The notes under the pieces were generated by a model. The model was not told the DNA's origin, did no database searches, and saw only the letters and a program-made list of their open reading frames with translations. From Hydrogenobacter sp. T-8 (GTDB taxonomy: Bacteria > Aquificota > Aquificia > Aquificales > Aquificaceae), in assembly GCF_011006175.1 (NCBI RefSeq), contig NZ_CP048795.1:62001-126000 (forward strand): 64,000 nt of DNA. The letters are read 5' to 3'. The position numbers and the translations under genes are program-made. Below, one piece after another: positions 16,813-25,596 of the stretch (position 1 is its first letter; each line of letters begins with the position of its first letter).

Positions 16813-17175
16813 ATGAAAAGGTTTAGCCTTGTTGCAGTGTTTTGTGGTTTTCTGTTTTCCTGTAAAAGCAATCAAACAGCCATGCCCTCTACACACGCTG
16901 ATTGGTGTCCACAGAGTCTGCAAGTGGGTAGCTATGCCAAAATAGAAGGGATAGTAGATTACGAAGGGATAAACTGGTGTAAGATGGTGGTTAAGGGACA
17001 AGAGGCAACGCTTGAGGTTTACTATACACAGGACGGCTTAAGGCAGAGGGTTATCCAGTATGTGAAGGGTGTAAAAAGGACTGAAACGGAAATAAGGAAG
17101 AGCAAGGCGGTAATGAGGATATACGATGACCAGGGAAACCTTGTAGAGGAAATAAGGAGCAGGGAAGCTTTTTAG
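16813..17175 (+). CDS. Small lipoprotein
   Basis: A 120-residue predicted lipoprotein. The start at 16813 gives MKRFSLVAVFCGFLFSCKSN, a signal peptide with lipobox ending at Cys17, whereas longer in-frame starts would destroy it. The mature part has paired Cys residues (WCPQSL and WCKMVV) and a beta-rich pattern (SYAKIEGIVDYEGI, ATLEVYYTQDGL), with a charged C-terminal end. No family is recognised. It is divergent from the channel gene and sits 18 bases before mnmG. Confidence 0.65.
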   Translation: MKRFSLVAVFCGFLFSCKSNQTAMPSTHADWCPQSLQVGSYAKIEGIVDYEGINWCKMVVKGQEATLEVYYTQDGLRQRVIQYVKGVKRTETEIRKSKAVMRIYDDQGNLVEEIRSREAF

Positions 17176-17193
17176 AGAATATATTTTTATCCT

Positions 17194-19038
17194 ATGCTGG
17201 TGGATGAGTTTGACGTAGCGGTTATAGGTGGGGGTCATGCAGGCATAGAGGCTGCACTGGCATCTGCACGCATGGGAGCAAAGACTGTCCTCTTTGTGCT
17301 AAATGCGGACACTATAGGTCAGATGTCCTGCAATCCCGCCATAGGTGGTATAGCAAAGGGAATAGTGGTTAGAGAGATAGACGCACTTGGTGGCGAGATG
17401 GGAAAGGCTATAGACCACACGGGCATACAGTTTAAGATGCTAAACACTCGCAAAGGCAAGGCGGTTTGGTCTCCGAGGGCTCAGGCGGACAAAAAGCTAT
17501 ACAGAGAATACATGAAGAGGGTTTGCGAAACCCAAGAAAATCTCCACATAAAGCAAGATGAGGTGGTGGACATCATTGTAGAAAATGACCGTGTGGTAGC
17601 GGTAAAGACCAAGCTGGGGCTTGAGTATAGGGTAAAGGCGGTGGTTGTGGCAACGGGAACTTTTCTAAAGGGTCTTATATACATAGGAGATAAAACCTTT
17701 CCTGCAGGTAGGGCATGGGAACCACCTTCTACGGGTCTTGCGGACTTTTACAAAAGACATGGCTTTCCACTTCTTAGGTTTAAGACAGGCACTCCCGCAA
17801 GGCTTGACAAGAGAACCATAGACTTTTCTAACCTTGAACCTGCACCGGGAGATGACCCACCACCCAAGTTTTCCTTTTGGACAGAGCCAGTAGGAAGCTA
17901 CTGGTTTGAAAAGGGCAAAAAGCAAGCTCTATGCTGGATAACCTACACCACACCCAAAACTCACGAAATAATCCGTAAAAACCTACACAGAACAGCACTA
18001 TATGGAGGTCTTATAAAAGGTATAGGACCAAGATATTGTCCCTCCATAGAGGACAAGGTGGTAAAATTCTCCGACAAGGATAGGCACACGGTCTTTCTTG
18101 AGCCAGAGGGCTGGGATACAGTGGAGATATATCCCAACGGTCTTTCTACCTCTTTGCCAGAAGAGGTCCAATGGGAGATGTATAGGAGCATACCAGGGCT
18201 TGAAAAAGTAGAGCTTATAAGACCTGCTTATGCCATAGAATACGACGTAGTGCCACCCACAGAACTCTATCCTACCCTTGAAACCAAAAAGATAAAAGGT
18301 CTCTTCCATGCAGGAAACCTAAACGGAACTACTGGTTATGAAGAGGCAGCAGGGCAAGGTATCCTTGCGGGTATAAATGCAGCACTTAGAGCCTTTGGCA
18401 AAGAGCCAGTATACCTAAGAAGAGATGAAAGTTATATTGGCATAATGGTGGATGACCTCGTAACGAAAGGCGTGCTTGAGCCTTATAGGCTTTTTACTTC
18501 AAGGTCTGAATACAGACTTCAACTCCGACAAGACAACGCCATTCTTAGGCTCTCTAAACTTGGCTACGAGCTTGGTCTCCTCACAGAGGAGCAATACAAA
18601 ATGGTAAAGGAGCTACAGAGAGAAATAGAGAGCTGGGTGGAGTTTTACAAGTCTCAAAGGGTTGCAGTGGCGGTTGGCTCTGACACAAGGAGCTATACAC
18701 CCTCACAACTTCTCACTGCGGAGTATAACATAGATGACCTAAAAGCTCTTGGTTTTGAAGTTCCAGAGCATCCCTACGTAAAGGAAGAGGTGGAAATACA
18801 GCTAAAGTATGAGCCTTATATAGAAAGGGAGCAGAAGCTAAATGAAAGGCTAAAGAAACTGGAGGGTATAGCACTTCCACAGGATATGGATTATGACAAG
18901 GTCCCAGGGCTCACCCACGAAGCAAGAGAAAAGCTCAAGAAATTCAGACCCATGACGGTGGGTCAAGCAAGCAGGATAGATGGCATAACTCCAGCCACAA
19001 TAACCGCCCTCTTGGCATATCTTGGAAAGTTAGATTAG
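17194..19038 (+). CDS. mnmG: tRNA U34 carboxymethylaminomethyl synthase MnmG
   Basis: A 614-residue FAD protein (GidA) that, with the GTPase MnmE, installs the cmnm5 group on wobble uridine 34. The Rossmann FAD motif VIGGGHAGIEAALASARMGA is at the N terminus. MSCNPAIGGIAKGIVVREID and FKMLNTRKGKAVWSPRAQAD are the family signatures, and GLFHAGNLNGTTGYEEAAGQ carries the second signature. The C-terminal helical domain ends in AREKLKKFRPMTVGQASRID, the MnmE-binding part. Length is normal. It is convergent with the next gene, overlapping by four bases. Confidence 0.96.
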   Translation: MLVDEFDVAVIGGGHAGIEAALASARMGAKTVLFVLNADTIGQMSCNPAIGGIAKGIVVREIDALGGEMGKAIDHTGIQFKMLNTRKGKAVWSPRAQADKKLYREYMKRVCETQENLHIKQDEVVDIIVENDRVVAVKTKLGLEYRVKAVVVATGTFLKGLIYIGDKTFPAGRAWEPPSTGLADFYKRHGFPLLRFKTGTPARLDKRTIDFSNLEPAPGDDPPPKFSFWTEPVGSYWFEKGKKQALCWITYTTPKTHEIIRKNLHRTALYGGLIKGIGPRYCPSIEDKVVKFSDKDRHTVFLEPEGWDTVEIYPNGLSTSLPEEVQWEMYRSIPGLEKVELIRPAYAIEYDVVPPTELYPTLETKKIKGLFHAGNLNGTTGYEEAAGQGILAGINAALRAFGKEPVYLRRDESYIGIMVDDLVTKGVLEPYRLFTSRSEYRLQLRQDNAILRLSKLGYELGLLTEEQYKMVKELQREIESWVEFYKSQRVAVAVGSDTRSYTPSQLLTAEYNIDDLKALGFEVPEHPYVKEEVEIQLKYEPYIEREQKLNERLKKLEGIALPQDMDYDKVPGLTHEAREKLKKFRPMTVGQASRIDGITPATITALLAYLGKLD

Positions 19039-19718
19039 AGCATATCCCTTACCACCTTGCAAAGGATTGGAAGCTCCTCCTTTACCACCTTCCAAAGAAG
19101 CTCATAGTCCACGCCAAAGTATGCGTGAGCCAGCCTGTCTCTCATGCCTTTTACCCTTTTCCATTCTATCTGTGGATATTTTTCCAAAAGCTCATTGGGC
19201 AGGTTCTTTACCGCCTCGCCTATTACTTCCAAGGCACGCACCACCGCATGCCTAAGTAGGTCGCTTTCCAAAAAGTCTTCGTATTCTATGCCTTGCGTGT
19301 ATTTTCTTACAAACTCACACTCTTGCAGAATGTCTTTTATGTATTCCCTGTAGTCTCTTTTTGGCATCTCCTTTTGTCTTATTATATCCTTCCAGTTTTC
19401 CATCACAGGCACATAGCTTTTTAGAATCTTCTCTGCGGTATGAGGTCTAAACCTCAAAGAGCTTTTCATAATGAGGTCAACCCTCACTCCAAGCCTCTCA
19501 GAGAGAAACTCCTCAAGCTCCATAACATCCCAAAGAGAAATATCCTTTTCAAAGTCCACAAGAAGGTCAAGGTCGCTGTCTTGTCTTTGCTCTCCTCTCA
19601 GGTATGAGCCAAAAACTCCAAGCTCTTTCACTCCATACCTCTCTCTCAAGTAGGGCAAGAGGCTTAAAAGCTCTTCCATGAAAAGCTCAAGAGTTGGTAG
19701 AGTCTTCTCTTTTGGCAT
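19035..19718 (-). CDS. Fused MNT nucleotidyltransferase-HEPN protein
   Basis: One 227-residue frame joins the two halves of a MntA/HepT toxin-antitoxin pair. Residues 1-110 are a minimal nucleotidyltransferase with the intact GS-x10-D-x-D motif (Gly37-Ser38 to Asp49/Asp51). Residues 118-227 are a HEPN domain with the RNase motif R-x4-H-x-Y (Arg193, His198, Tyr200). In known systems MntA is a separate protein that adenylylates the Tyr-bearing region of HepT. Met118 (codon at 19367-19365) has AAGGAG directly before it, too close for an ideal ribosome site, so separate HEPN production is possible but doubtful. Here toxin and antitoxin appear covalently joined. Confidence 0.88.
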   Translation of the reverse strand: MPKEKTLPTLELFMEELLSLLPYLRERYGVKELGVFGSYLRGEQRQDSDLDLLVDFEKDISLWDVMELEEFLSERLGVRVDLIMKSSLRFRPHTAEKILKSYVPVMENWKDIIRQKEMPKRDYREYIKDILQECEFVRKYTQGIEYEDFLESDLLRHAVVRALEVIGEAVKNLPNELLEKYPQIEWKRVKGMRDRLAHAYFGVDYELLWKVVKEELPILCKVVRDML

Positions 19719-19735
19719 AGGTTAAAATATACTCT

Positions 19736-20050
19736 ATGCTGGGCTACTATGTGGTTTTTATCACTACACCAGTGGACAAGGCTCAAGAAATAGCCAATTA
19801 CATAATAGAGAATAAGCTGGGTGCTTGCGTAAACGTGGTTCCAGAAGTTAGCTCCATATACTGGTGGAAGGGGAACATAGAAAGGGATAAGGAAAGCCTT
19901 CTTGTGGTAAAGACCTCCGCTCAAAAGTTTAAAGACTTGCTTGAGGGTGTAAAGTCTATTCATCCCTATACAGTTCCCGAGATAATTGCCTTGCCTATAG
20001 TTGCAGGCAATGAGGACTACCTTAAATGGATAGATGACTCTATTGCATGA
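19736..20050 (+). CDS. cutA: Divalent cation tolerance protein CutA
   Basis: A 104-residue trimeric ferredoxin-fold protein of the CutA family, named for effects on copper tolerance though its exact role is unsettled. The family pattern is complete: VVFITTPVDKAQEIANYIIE, LGACVNVVPEVSSIYWWKGN, ESLLVVKTSA and HPYTVPEIIALPIVAGNEDY. The start is 17 bases from the divergent MNT-HEPN start. Length is typical. Confidence 0.95.
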   Translation: MLGYYVVFITTPVDKAQEIANYIIENKLGACVNVVPEVSSIYWWKGNIERDKESLLVVKTSAQKFKDLLEGVKSIHPYTVPEIIALPIVAGNEDYLKWIDDSIA

Positions 20051-20094
20051 GCTGTTTCATAGCCCAGTAGTCAGTAAGTTTCTATAATTTCCTC

Positions 20095-20976
20095 ATGGTT
20101 TGCAAGCACCAGCATGAGTTTTATACACCGCACCACAGAGCCCAAAGACGGGTTTTGATAGTTTTCCTTATCACGCTTTTTACCATGTTCTTGGAGATAT
20201 TGGCAGGCTATATGTTTAACTCTGTTGCTCTCCTTGCGGATGGGATTCATATGTCTACACACGCCTTTGCTTTTGCCATAGCCTATATGGCTTACTTTTT
20301 TGCAAAAAGATGGGCAAGGGATGGTAGTTTTACCTTTGGCACTTGGAAGGTGGAGGTGCTTGGAGCATATACCAGTGCTATTTTGCTTTTCTTCGTTTCC
20401 TTTCTCATATTGGAAGAGAGCCTCTCAAAGTTCCTAAGGGGTGGAGAAACCAAGTATGAGGAGGCACTGCTTGTGGCTTTTGTGGGGCTTGGGGTAAATA
20501 TCCTTAGTGCCTACATACTCCATGGTGGACAGCACCACCACCATCATGACTTAAACCTCAGGGGTGCTTATTTGCATGTGCTTGCGGATGCTCTTACCTC
20601 TGTGCTTGCCATAGGTGGTTTGCTGGCAGGAAAGTATCTTGGTTTGTGGTTTATGGACCCTCTAATGGGTTTGCTGGGCTTTGTGCTTATAATAAGGTGG
20701 TCTTTGTCTCTCATGAAAGAAACAACACCCATACTCCTTGACAGGGAAGGCAAAAATCCTTTAGTGAAAGAGATAATAAATGCCCTTGAGGAAGGTGGTA
20801 AAAGCAAGGTCTATGACATACACCTTCTTAAGATATATAGTGGCAAATACGCTTGTATAGTGGGAATTGAAACCTCTGAAAACTACGACCTTGAACACTA
20901 CCATAGGATAATATCCCGCTTTGAACAGATAGCCCACGCAACGGTAGAGCTGAAAAGCTGTGCCAAAGGTGAGTGA
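20095..20976 (+). CDS. Cation diffusion facilitator transporter
   Basis: A 293-residue CDF-family metal-proton antiporter exporting Zn, Co or a similar divalent ion. Six membrane segments are visible from residue 18 to about 205. The metal site uses SVALLADGIHMSTHAFAF in TM2 and LRGAYLHVLADALTSVLAIG in TM5. A His-rich loop (HGGQHHHHHD) precedes TM5, and an N-terminal HQHEFYTPHH segment adds further ligands. The D-x-x-H and H-x-x-x-D pattern resembles DmeF-type members. The C-terminal cytoplasmic ferredoxin-like domain (VYDIHLLKIYSGKYACIVGI) is present. CutA next door suggests a metal-handling pair. Confidence 0.92.
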   Translation: MVCKHQHEFYTPHHRAQRRVLIVFLITLFTMFLEILAGYMFNSVALLADGIHMSTHAFAFAIAYMAYFFAKRWARDGSFTFGTWKVEVLGAYTSAILLFFVSFLILEESLSKFLRGGETKYEEALLVAFVGLGVNILSAYILHGGQHHHHHDLNLRGAYLHVLADALTSVLAIGGLLAGKYLGLWFMDPLMGLLGFVLIIRWSLSLMKETTPILLDREGKNPLVKEIINALEEGGKSKVYDIHLLKIYSGKYACIVGIETSENYDLEHYHRIISRFEQIAHATVELKSCAKGE

Positions 20977-21070
20977 ACAATTTTACAATTTTGTAAACAA
21001 TTTTACATAACTTCTCAAGGCTCACCCCTCTAAAAGGTAGTAAAATTAACCCTTAGCCAGCTCCTTGTGG
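20977..21070 (+). promoter_or_regulatory. AT-rich upstream activator region of glnB
   Basis: Between the CDF gene and the sigma-54 promoter lies a perfect inverted repeat TTTACAATTTTGTAAA (20982-20997) followed by another ACAATTTTACAT copy. Similar TTTTGTAAA words occur upstream of the nitrite reductase operon (about 34488 and 34531). This spacing (75-90 bases upstream of -24) is right for an NtrC-type activator, but the protein that binds is not known. Confidence 0.5.
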
Positions 21071-21087
21071 TTGGCATGTTTTTTGCA
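21071..21087 (+). promoter_or_regulatory. Sigma-54 promoter of glnB-glnA-amt
   Basis: TTGGCATGTTTTTTGCA fits the -24/-12 consensus: GG at 21073-21074 and GC at 21085-21086, separated by exactly ten bases. It lies 25 bases before the glnB ATG, which has AGGAGG at 21099-21104. Confidence 0.88.
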
Positions 21088-21108
21088 AAATAACTCACAG
21101 GAGGTTAA

Positions 21109-21450
<342 letters not shown>

Positions 21451-21474
21451 AAACTTTATAAAGGAGGTTTAAAC

Positions 21475-22884
21475 ATGCCCAAGTATTCACCAGCTGAGGT
21501 GCTAAGCCTCATCGAGCAGGAAGGAGTCCAGTATGTGGACCTGAGGTTTTCTGACCTCTTTGGTCAGTGGCAACACCTTACCATCCCAGCCTATGAGCTG
21601 TCCCTGGATACCTTTGAGGAAGGTAGAGGCTTTGACGGCTCATCCATAAGGGGATGGCAATCCATTCATGAGTCAGATATGCTTGCCTTTCCCGACCCTA
21701 CTACCGCTTTTATTGACCCCTTTATGGAGCCAAAGACCTTGGTGATGATATGCGATATCTATGACCCTATAACAAGAGAGAGGTATGGTAGGGATACTCG
21801 CTATATTGCTCAAAAGGCAGAGCAATACCTAAAGCAGACAGGTATAGGAGACACCGCCTACTATGGACCAGAGGCGGAGTTTTTCATCTTTGACTCTGTG
21901 GAGTTTGGAACCTCTGCCAATTATGCCTTTTGGAGGATAGACTCAGAGGAAGGATGGTGGAACAGAGAGATAACCTCTTCTGGCTACAAAATACCACACA
22001 AAAGGGGCTACTTCCCAGTGCCACCCTTGGATAAGGTTCATGGACTTAGGAACGAAATGGTTTCTATAATGTCCCAGTTGGGAATAGTGGTAGAGCTTCA
22101 CCACCACGAGGTTGCCACCGCAGGTCAAGGAGAGATAGACATTCGTTATGACTCTTTGGTAAATCAGGCAGACAAACTTTTCCTTTACAAGTATATAGTG
22201 CGTATGGTCGCCCACAAGTATGGAAAGTTTGCCACCTTTATGCCAAAGGTTTTACCTAACGACAACGGTTCAGGTATGCATACCCACTTTTCTATATGGA
22301 AGGAGGGTCAAAACCTCTTTGCAGGTTCTGAGTATGCAGGTCTTTCTGAATTAGCCCTATATGCAATAGGTGGTATCCTCAAGCATGGACCTGCCCTTAC
22401 TGCTTTTACGAACCCTACTATAAATTCCTACCACAGGCTTGTGCCAGGCTTTGAAGCCCCCGTAAGGCTTGCCTATTCTGCAAGAAACAGGTCTGCTGCC
22501 ATAAGGATACCCATGTATTCCGCATCACCAAAGGCGAAAAGAATAGAAATTCGTTTCCCAGACGCCACTTGCAATCCTTATCTTGCCTTTTCCGCCATAC
22601 TCATGGCAGCAATAGACGGTATAGAAAACCGCATACACCCCGGAGAGCCCTTTGACAAGGACATATACTCCCTACCACCAGAGGAGCTAAAAGACATACC
22701 ACAGCTACCCGGCTCACTGGAAGAATCCCTCAAGGCTCTTGAAAATGACTACGAGTTTCTCCTAAAGGGTGGGGTGTTTACGGAGGAGCTTATAGAGCTC
22801 TGGATAAGCTCCAAGAAGAAGGAAATTGATGAGATGAGGTTCATACCCCATCCTAAGGAGTTTGAGCTTTACTTTGACATCTAA
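21475..22884 (+). CDS. glnA: Glutamine synthetase type I
   Basis: A 469-residue GSI enzyme making glutamine from glutamate, ammonium and ATP. Hallmarks include the beta-grasp DLRFSDLFGQWQHLTIP, GFDGSSIRGW, EAEFFIFDSV, NDNGSGMHTHFSIW and the ATP-binding KAKRIEIRFPDATCNPYLAF. The Tyr in KDIYSLPPEEL near residue 397 corresponds to the adenylylation site of the GSI-beta group. The AAGGAGG ribosome site precedes the ATG. It is co-transcribed with glnB, and a GC-rich hairpin lies right after its stop. Confidence 0.97.
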   Translation: MPKYSPAEVLSLIEQEGVQYVDLRFSDLFGQWQHLTIPAYELSLDTFEEGRGFDGSSIRGWQSIHESDMLAFPDPTTAFIDPFMEPKTLVMICDIYDPITRERYGRDTRYIAQKAEQYLKQTGIGDTAYYGPEAEFFIFDSVEFGTSANYAFWRIDSEEGWWNREITSSGYKIPHKRGYFPVPPLDKVHGLRNEMVSIMSQLGIVVELHHHEVATAGQGEIDIRYDSLVNQADKLFLYKYIVRMVAHKYGKFATFMPKVLPNDNGSGMHTHFSIWKEGQNLFAGSEYAGLSELALYAIGGILKHGPALTAFTNPTINSYHRLVPGFEAPVRLAYSARNRSAAIRIPMYSASPKAKRIEIRFPDATCNPYLAFSAILMAAIDGIENRIHPGEPFDKDIYSLPPEELKDIPQLPGSLEESLKALENDYEFLLKGGVFTEELIELWISSKKKEIDEMRFIPHPKEFELYFDI

Positions 22885-22895
22885 GTAAAAAAACC

Positions 22896-22918
22896 GCCCC
22901 GCCCTTTTTGGGTGGGGC
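22896..22918 (+). terminator. GC-rich hairpin between glnA and amt
   Basis: GCCCCGCCC (22896-22904), a T5 loop and GGGTGGGGC (22910-22918) form a nine-pair stem. There is no U-tract on the plus strand; the amt ribosome site AAAGGAGG follows at once. On the minus strand the stem is followed by a T-run. It probably acts as a partial terminator or mRNA stabiliser that lowers amt relative to glnA. Confidence 0.5.
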
Positions 22919-22933
22919 AAAGGAGGAGATAAA

Positions 22934-24211
22934 ATGCGTCGCCTGACAACTATTATACCATTGCTTTTGGTGAGCCTTTCCTTTGCGGAGGAATCCACTC
23001 CAAAGTTAGATACTGGAGACACCGCCTGGCTTTTGGTGTCTTCTGCCCTTGTTATGCTCATGACCCTGCCGGGTCTTGCCCTCTTCTACGGAGGCATGGC
23101 AAAGAGAAAGGACACCTTAAACACCATAGCTATGTCCTTCGTAGCATACTGCCTTGCGTCTTTGGTCTGGTTTGCCTACGGCTATAGCCTTGCCTTTGGA
23201 GAAGACATCGGAGGCATCATAGGCAGTGCAAGCAAAATATTTTTAAGCGGAGTGGGTGTTAAAAGCCTTCAGGGCACCATCCCCGAGCTTCTCTTTGTCA
23301 TGTTTCAGCTTACCTTTGCGGCAATTACCGTAGCCTTAGCAAGTGGTTCTTATGTGGAAAGGCTTAAGTTCTCCGCTTGGGTGATATTTGTGGTCTTGTG
23401 GGTGAGCTTGGTTTATGTTCCAATAGCCCACTGGGTGTGGGGTGGAGGCTTTTTGGCAAAGGACGGAGCCCTTGACTTTGCAGGGGGAACGGTGGTTCAC
23501 ATAAACGCTGGCATTGCAGGTCTTGTGGGTGCTTTAATCCTTGGCAGGAGAAAGGATGCGGTCTTACTGCCCAACAACCTGCCACTTGTGGTGCTTGGTG
23601 CAGGGCTTTTGTGGTTTGGATGGTTTGGCTTTAATGCTGGCTCTGCGGTAGGTGCCAATGGACTTGCTGCGGTAGCCATGCTAAACACCAACATAGCAAC
23701 AGCCACTGCAGCTTTGGCATGGATGTTTACCGAATGGCTTCATAGGAAAAAACCTACAGTTCTTGGACTTGCCTCCGGTGTGATAGCAGGACTTGTGGCT
23801 ATCACTCCTGCTGCGGGCTTTGTGAACGTGGTGGGTGCTTTCATAATAGGCTTGGTGGCAGGACCTATATGCTACTTCATGGTAGCTGAGGTAAAAGAGA
23901 AACTGGGCTATGACGACGCCCTTGACGTGTTTGGCATACACGGTGTAGCGGGTATCATAGGAGCTATCCTCACGGGTGTCTTTGCAGACCCATCTATAAA
24001 CGAGGCAGGTAAAGGGCTTCTTTACGGAAACCCCGGGCAGGTTATTACACAGATATGGTCTGTGATAGTGACGGTGGTATACAGTGGTGTTATGACCGCC
24101 ATAATCCTCTTTGTTGCCAAGGCTTTAACTGGTCTAAAGGTTAAAGAGGAAGAGGAAATAACTGGGCTTGACAGGTCCCAGCACGGAGAAAGTGCATACA
24201 ACATCTCATAA
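22934..24211 (+). CDS. amt: Ammonium transporter
   Basis: A 425-residue Amt/MEP/Rh channel with an N-terminal signal peptide ([17 protein letters not shown]) and eleven membrane segments. Family signatures are visible: [40 protein letters not shown] (with the first pore His region) and [20 protein letters not shown] (second pore His). The C-terminal tail [20 protein letters not shown] is the PII (GlnK)-responsive segment. Linkage to glnB and glnA fits ammonium uptake under nitrogen limitation. Confidence 0.96.
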   Translation: MRRLTTIIPLLLVSLSFAEESTPKLDTGDTAWLLVSSALVMLMTLPGLALFYGGMAKRKDTLNTIAMSFVAYCLASLVWFAYGYSLAFGEDIGGIIGSASKIFLSGVGVKSLQGTIPELLFVMFQLTFAAITVALASGSYVERLKFSAWVIFVVLWVSLVYVPIAHWVWGGGFLAKDGALDFAGGTVVHINAGIAGLVGALILGRRKDAVLLPNNLPLVVLGAGLLWFGWFGFNAGSAVGANGLAAVAMLNTNIATATAALAWMFTEWLHRKKPTVLGLASGVIAGLVAITPAAGFVNVVGAFIIGLVAGPICYFMVAEVKEKLGYDDALDVFGIHGVAGIIGAILTGVFADPSINEAGKGLLYGNPGQVITQIWSVIVTVVYSGVMTAIILFVAKALTGLKVKEEEEITGLDRSQHGESAYNIS

Positions 24212-24223
24212 GGAGGTATAGAC

Positions 24224-25279
24224 ATGAGAAAGTTAGCCCTCATAGGTTCAGTCCTTGGAGCCCTTGGCTCTGCCCATGCCCTTGAGCTAAAAACAGACTT
24301 GCTTGGAACCCTCAAGATAGAGGGAGCCCTCACAGGCTATATGCTCCACAGCAACAACACCTCAGACACAAAGAAAACGCGCTACGATGTAGGCTCAGCT
24401 ATTATAAGCCTTTCAAAGCCTGCTGAACCCTTTGGCTTTACCCTAATGGGTGGTGCCTATGCAACGCCAGTGGTGGGGGCAGGACTCTTAAAGACCTCAG
24501 ATACTACAGACCTCTTTAGTGCTCTTCCTGTTGCCTATGTGGAATATGCACCCATAAAGGGGCTTTCCCTACAAGCTGGAAAACTGCCCACCATAATAGG
24601 TTATGAGTCCGCCTTTACCTATCTGAATAACTATATTCAGAGAGGTTTAATATGGAACATGCAGCCAGTTATAAACAACGGTGTGAGGGTAGCTTACAGC
24701 ACGGACCTCTTTACGGTGAAAGCGGGTATTAACGACGGCTTTTATACCCTTAGCACCACTGACCCAAAGGTAGCCTTTGAAGGAAGTATAGGCATAACGC
24801 CTATAAAGGATGCTTCCCTATCTTTTAACTTTCTAATTCCAGACAAGGACTCCAAACCAAATGATACCGCTTTTCCCGCAAATAAAAGGGAATACAACAT
24901 AGTGGCAAGTTACACCTTTGAAAACCTCTCCTTTGGTGCAGACCTTATGTATGTGGAAGCTCCAAAAAGCTCAAAGGCAGGAGTGCCAGAAAAGGCAAAG
25001 GCAAGCGGAGGCTGTGTGCATTTCTCTTATAACATAAAACCCTTTAAGCTATCTGGAAGAGCAGAGTATGTAAAGGACAATTCAGATGTGGGTGGTATAG
25101 ACCTTTTAGGTCTGGGAGATGGAAACAAAGGCTGGACATTCACGATTACGCCTGCCTACAAGTCGGGTCCTCTTATGGTAAGAGCAGAGGTATCTTATGT
25201 AAAAGCGGACAATCCCTTCACCACCAACGGTAAAAAGAATCAAACAAGGCTGGGACTGGAGGTAGGCTTCCTGTTCTGA
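24224..25279 (+). CDS. Outer-membrane porin of nitrogen operon
   Basis: A 351-residue beta-barrel protein with a signal peptide (LALIGSVLGALGSAHALELK). The mature part shows alternating beta strands throughout, an N-terminal LKTDLLGTLKIEGALTGYML strand, a GLSLQAGKLPTIIGYESAFT motif as in small-substrate porins, and an aromatic C-terminal Phe (LGLEVGFLF) used by the BAM machinery. It is last in the glnB-glnA-amt unit before a strong terminator, so a role in passage of ammonium or small nitrogen compounds across the outer membrane is inferred. The exact porin family was not identified. Confidence 0.8.
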   Translation: MRKLALIGSVLGALGSAHALELKTDLLGTLKIEGALTGYMLHSNNTSDTKKTRYDVGSAIISLSKPAEPFGFTLMGGAYATPVVGAGLLKTSDTTDLFSALPVAYVEYAPIKGLSLQAGKLPTIIGYESAFTYLNNYIQRGLIWNMQPVINNGVRVAYSTDLFTVKAGINDGFYTLSTTDPKVAFEGSIGITPIKDASLSFNFLIPDKDSKPNDTAFPANKREYNIVASYTFENLSFGADLMYVEAPKSSKAGVPEKAKASGGCVHFSYNIKPFKLSGRAEYVKDNSDVGGIDLLGLGDGNKGWTFTITPAYKSGPLMVRAEVSYVKADNPFTTNGKKNQTRLGLEVGFLF

Positions 25280-25292
25280 GGCTTGTGCCTCA

Positions 25293-25315
25293 CCCCCTTT
25301 CTGGGGGGCTTTTTT
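25293..25315 (+). terminator. Rho-independent terminator after the porin
   Basis: CCCCC-TTTCT-GGGGGG followed by C and six T residues closes the glnB-amt operon. A second short stem, GAGGCTTGTGCCTC (25278-25291), precedes it directly at the stop codon. Confidence 0.9.
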
Positions 25316-25329
25316 GATAAAATAGCCTT

Positions 25330-25596
25330 ATGTGGCTTTTGAGCCTTCTTTTAGCCTTGGAGAGCTGTGCCTTTTCCACGAATGGCTACATAACCTCCTG
25401 CGAACCAGTGCTTGGAAAAGACTCTCTTAGACCAGCGGTTTGTGGAAAGTGTCATATAGAGGTAAAGGATGGAAAACTTCTTATCACTCCTGCGGAGGAT
25501 TGCCCAGCCTATCAAGTTTATAAATGCACCACAAGGGAGGGAAAAACTTTCTTTATAAACACCCTTGGCTGTAGACCCTACAAAGAGAAAAACTAA
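25330..25596 (+). CDS. Small cysteine-rich exported protein
   Basis: An 88-residue protein with an N-terminal hydrophobic signal (LLSLLLALESC) and seven cysteines (13, 24, 38, 41, 58, 66, 81). Cys13 could be a lipobox cysteine. Residues 38-42 read CGKCH, a formal CxxCH haem-c motif, but the domain is tiny and other cysteines suggest disulfides instead. It ends immediately before the arsB ATG with no gap, so the two are probably expressed together. No family is recognised. Confidence 0.6.
   Translation: MWLLSLLLALESCAFSTNGYITSCEPVLGKDSLRPAVCGKCHIEVKDGKLLITPAEDCPAYQVYKCTTREGKTFFINTLGCRPYKEKN

Noticed and set aside
22896-22918. Intrinsic terminator on the plus strand after glnA
   Set aside because: The stem is strong but there is no T-run on the plus strand and amt's ribosome site follows directly, so it is listed only as a hairpin.
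25444-25458. CxxCH as proof of a cytochrome c
   Set aside because: The protein is only 88 residues with five more cysteines and no distal Met region; a chance motif is as likely.
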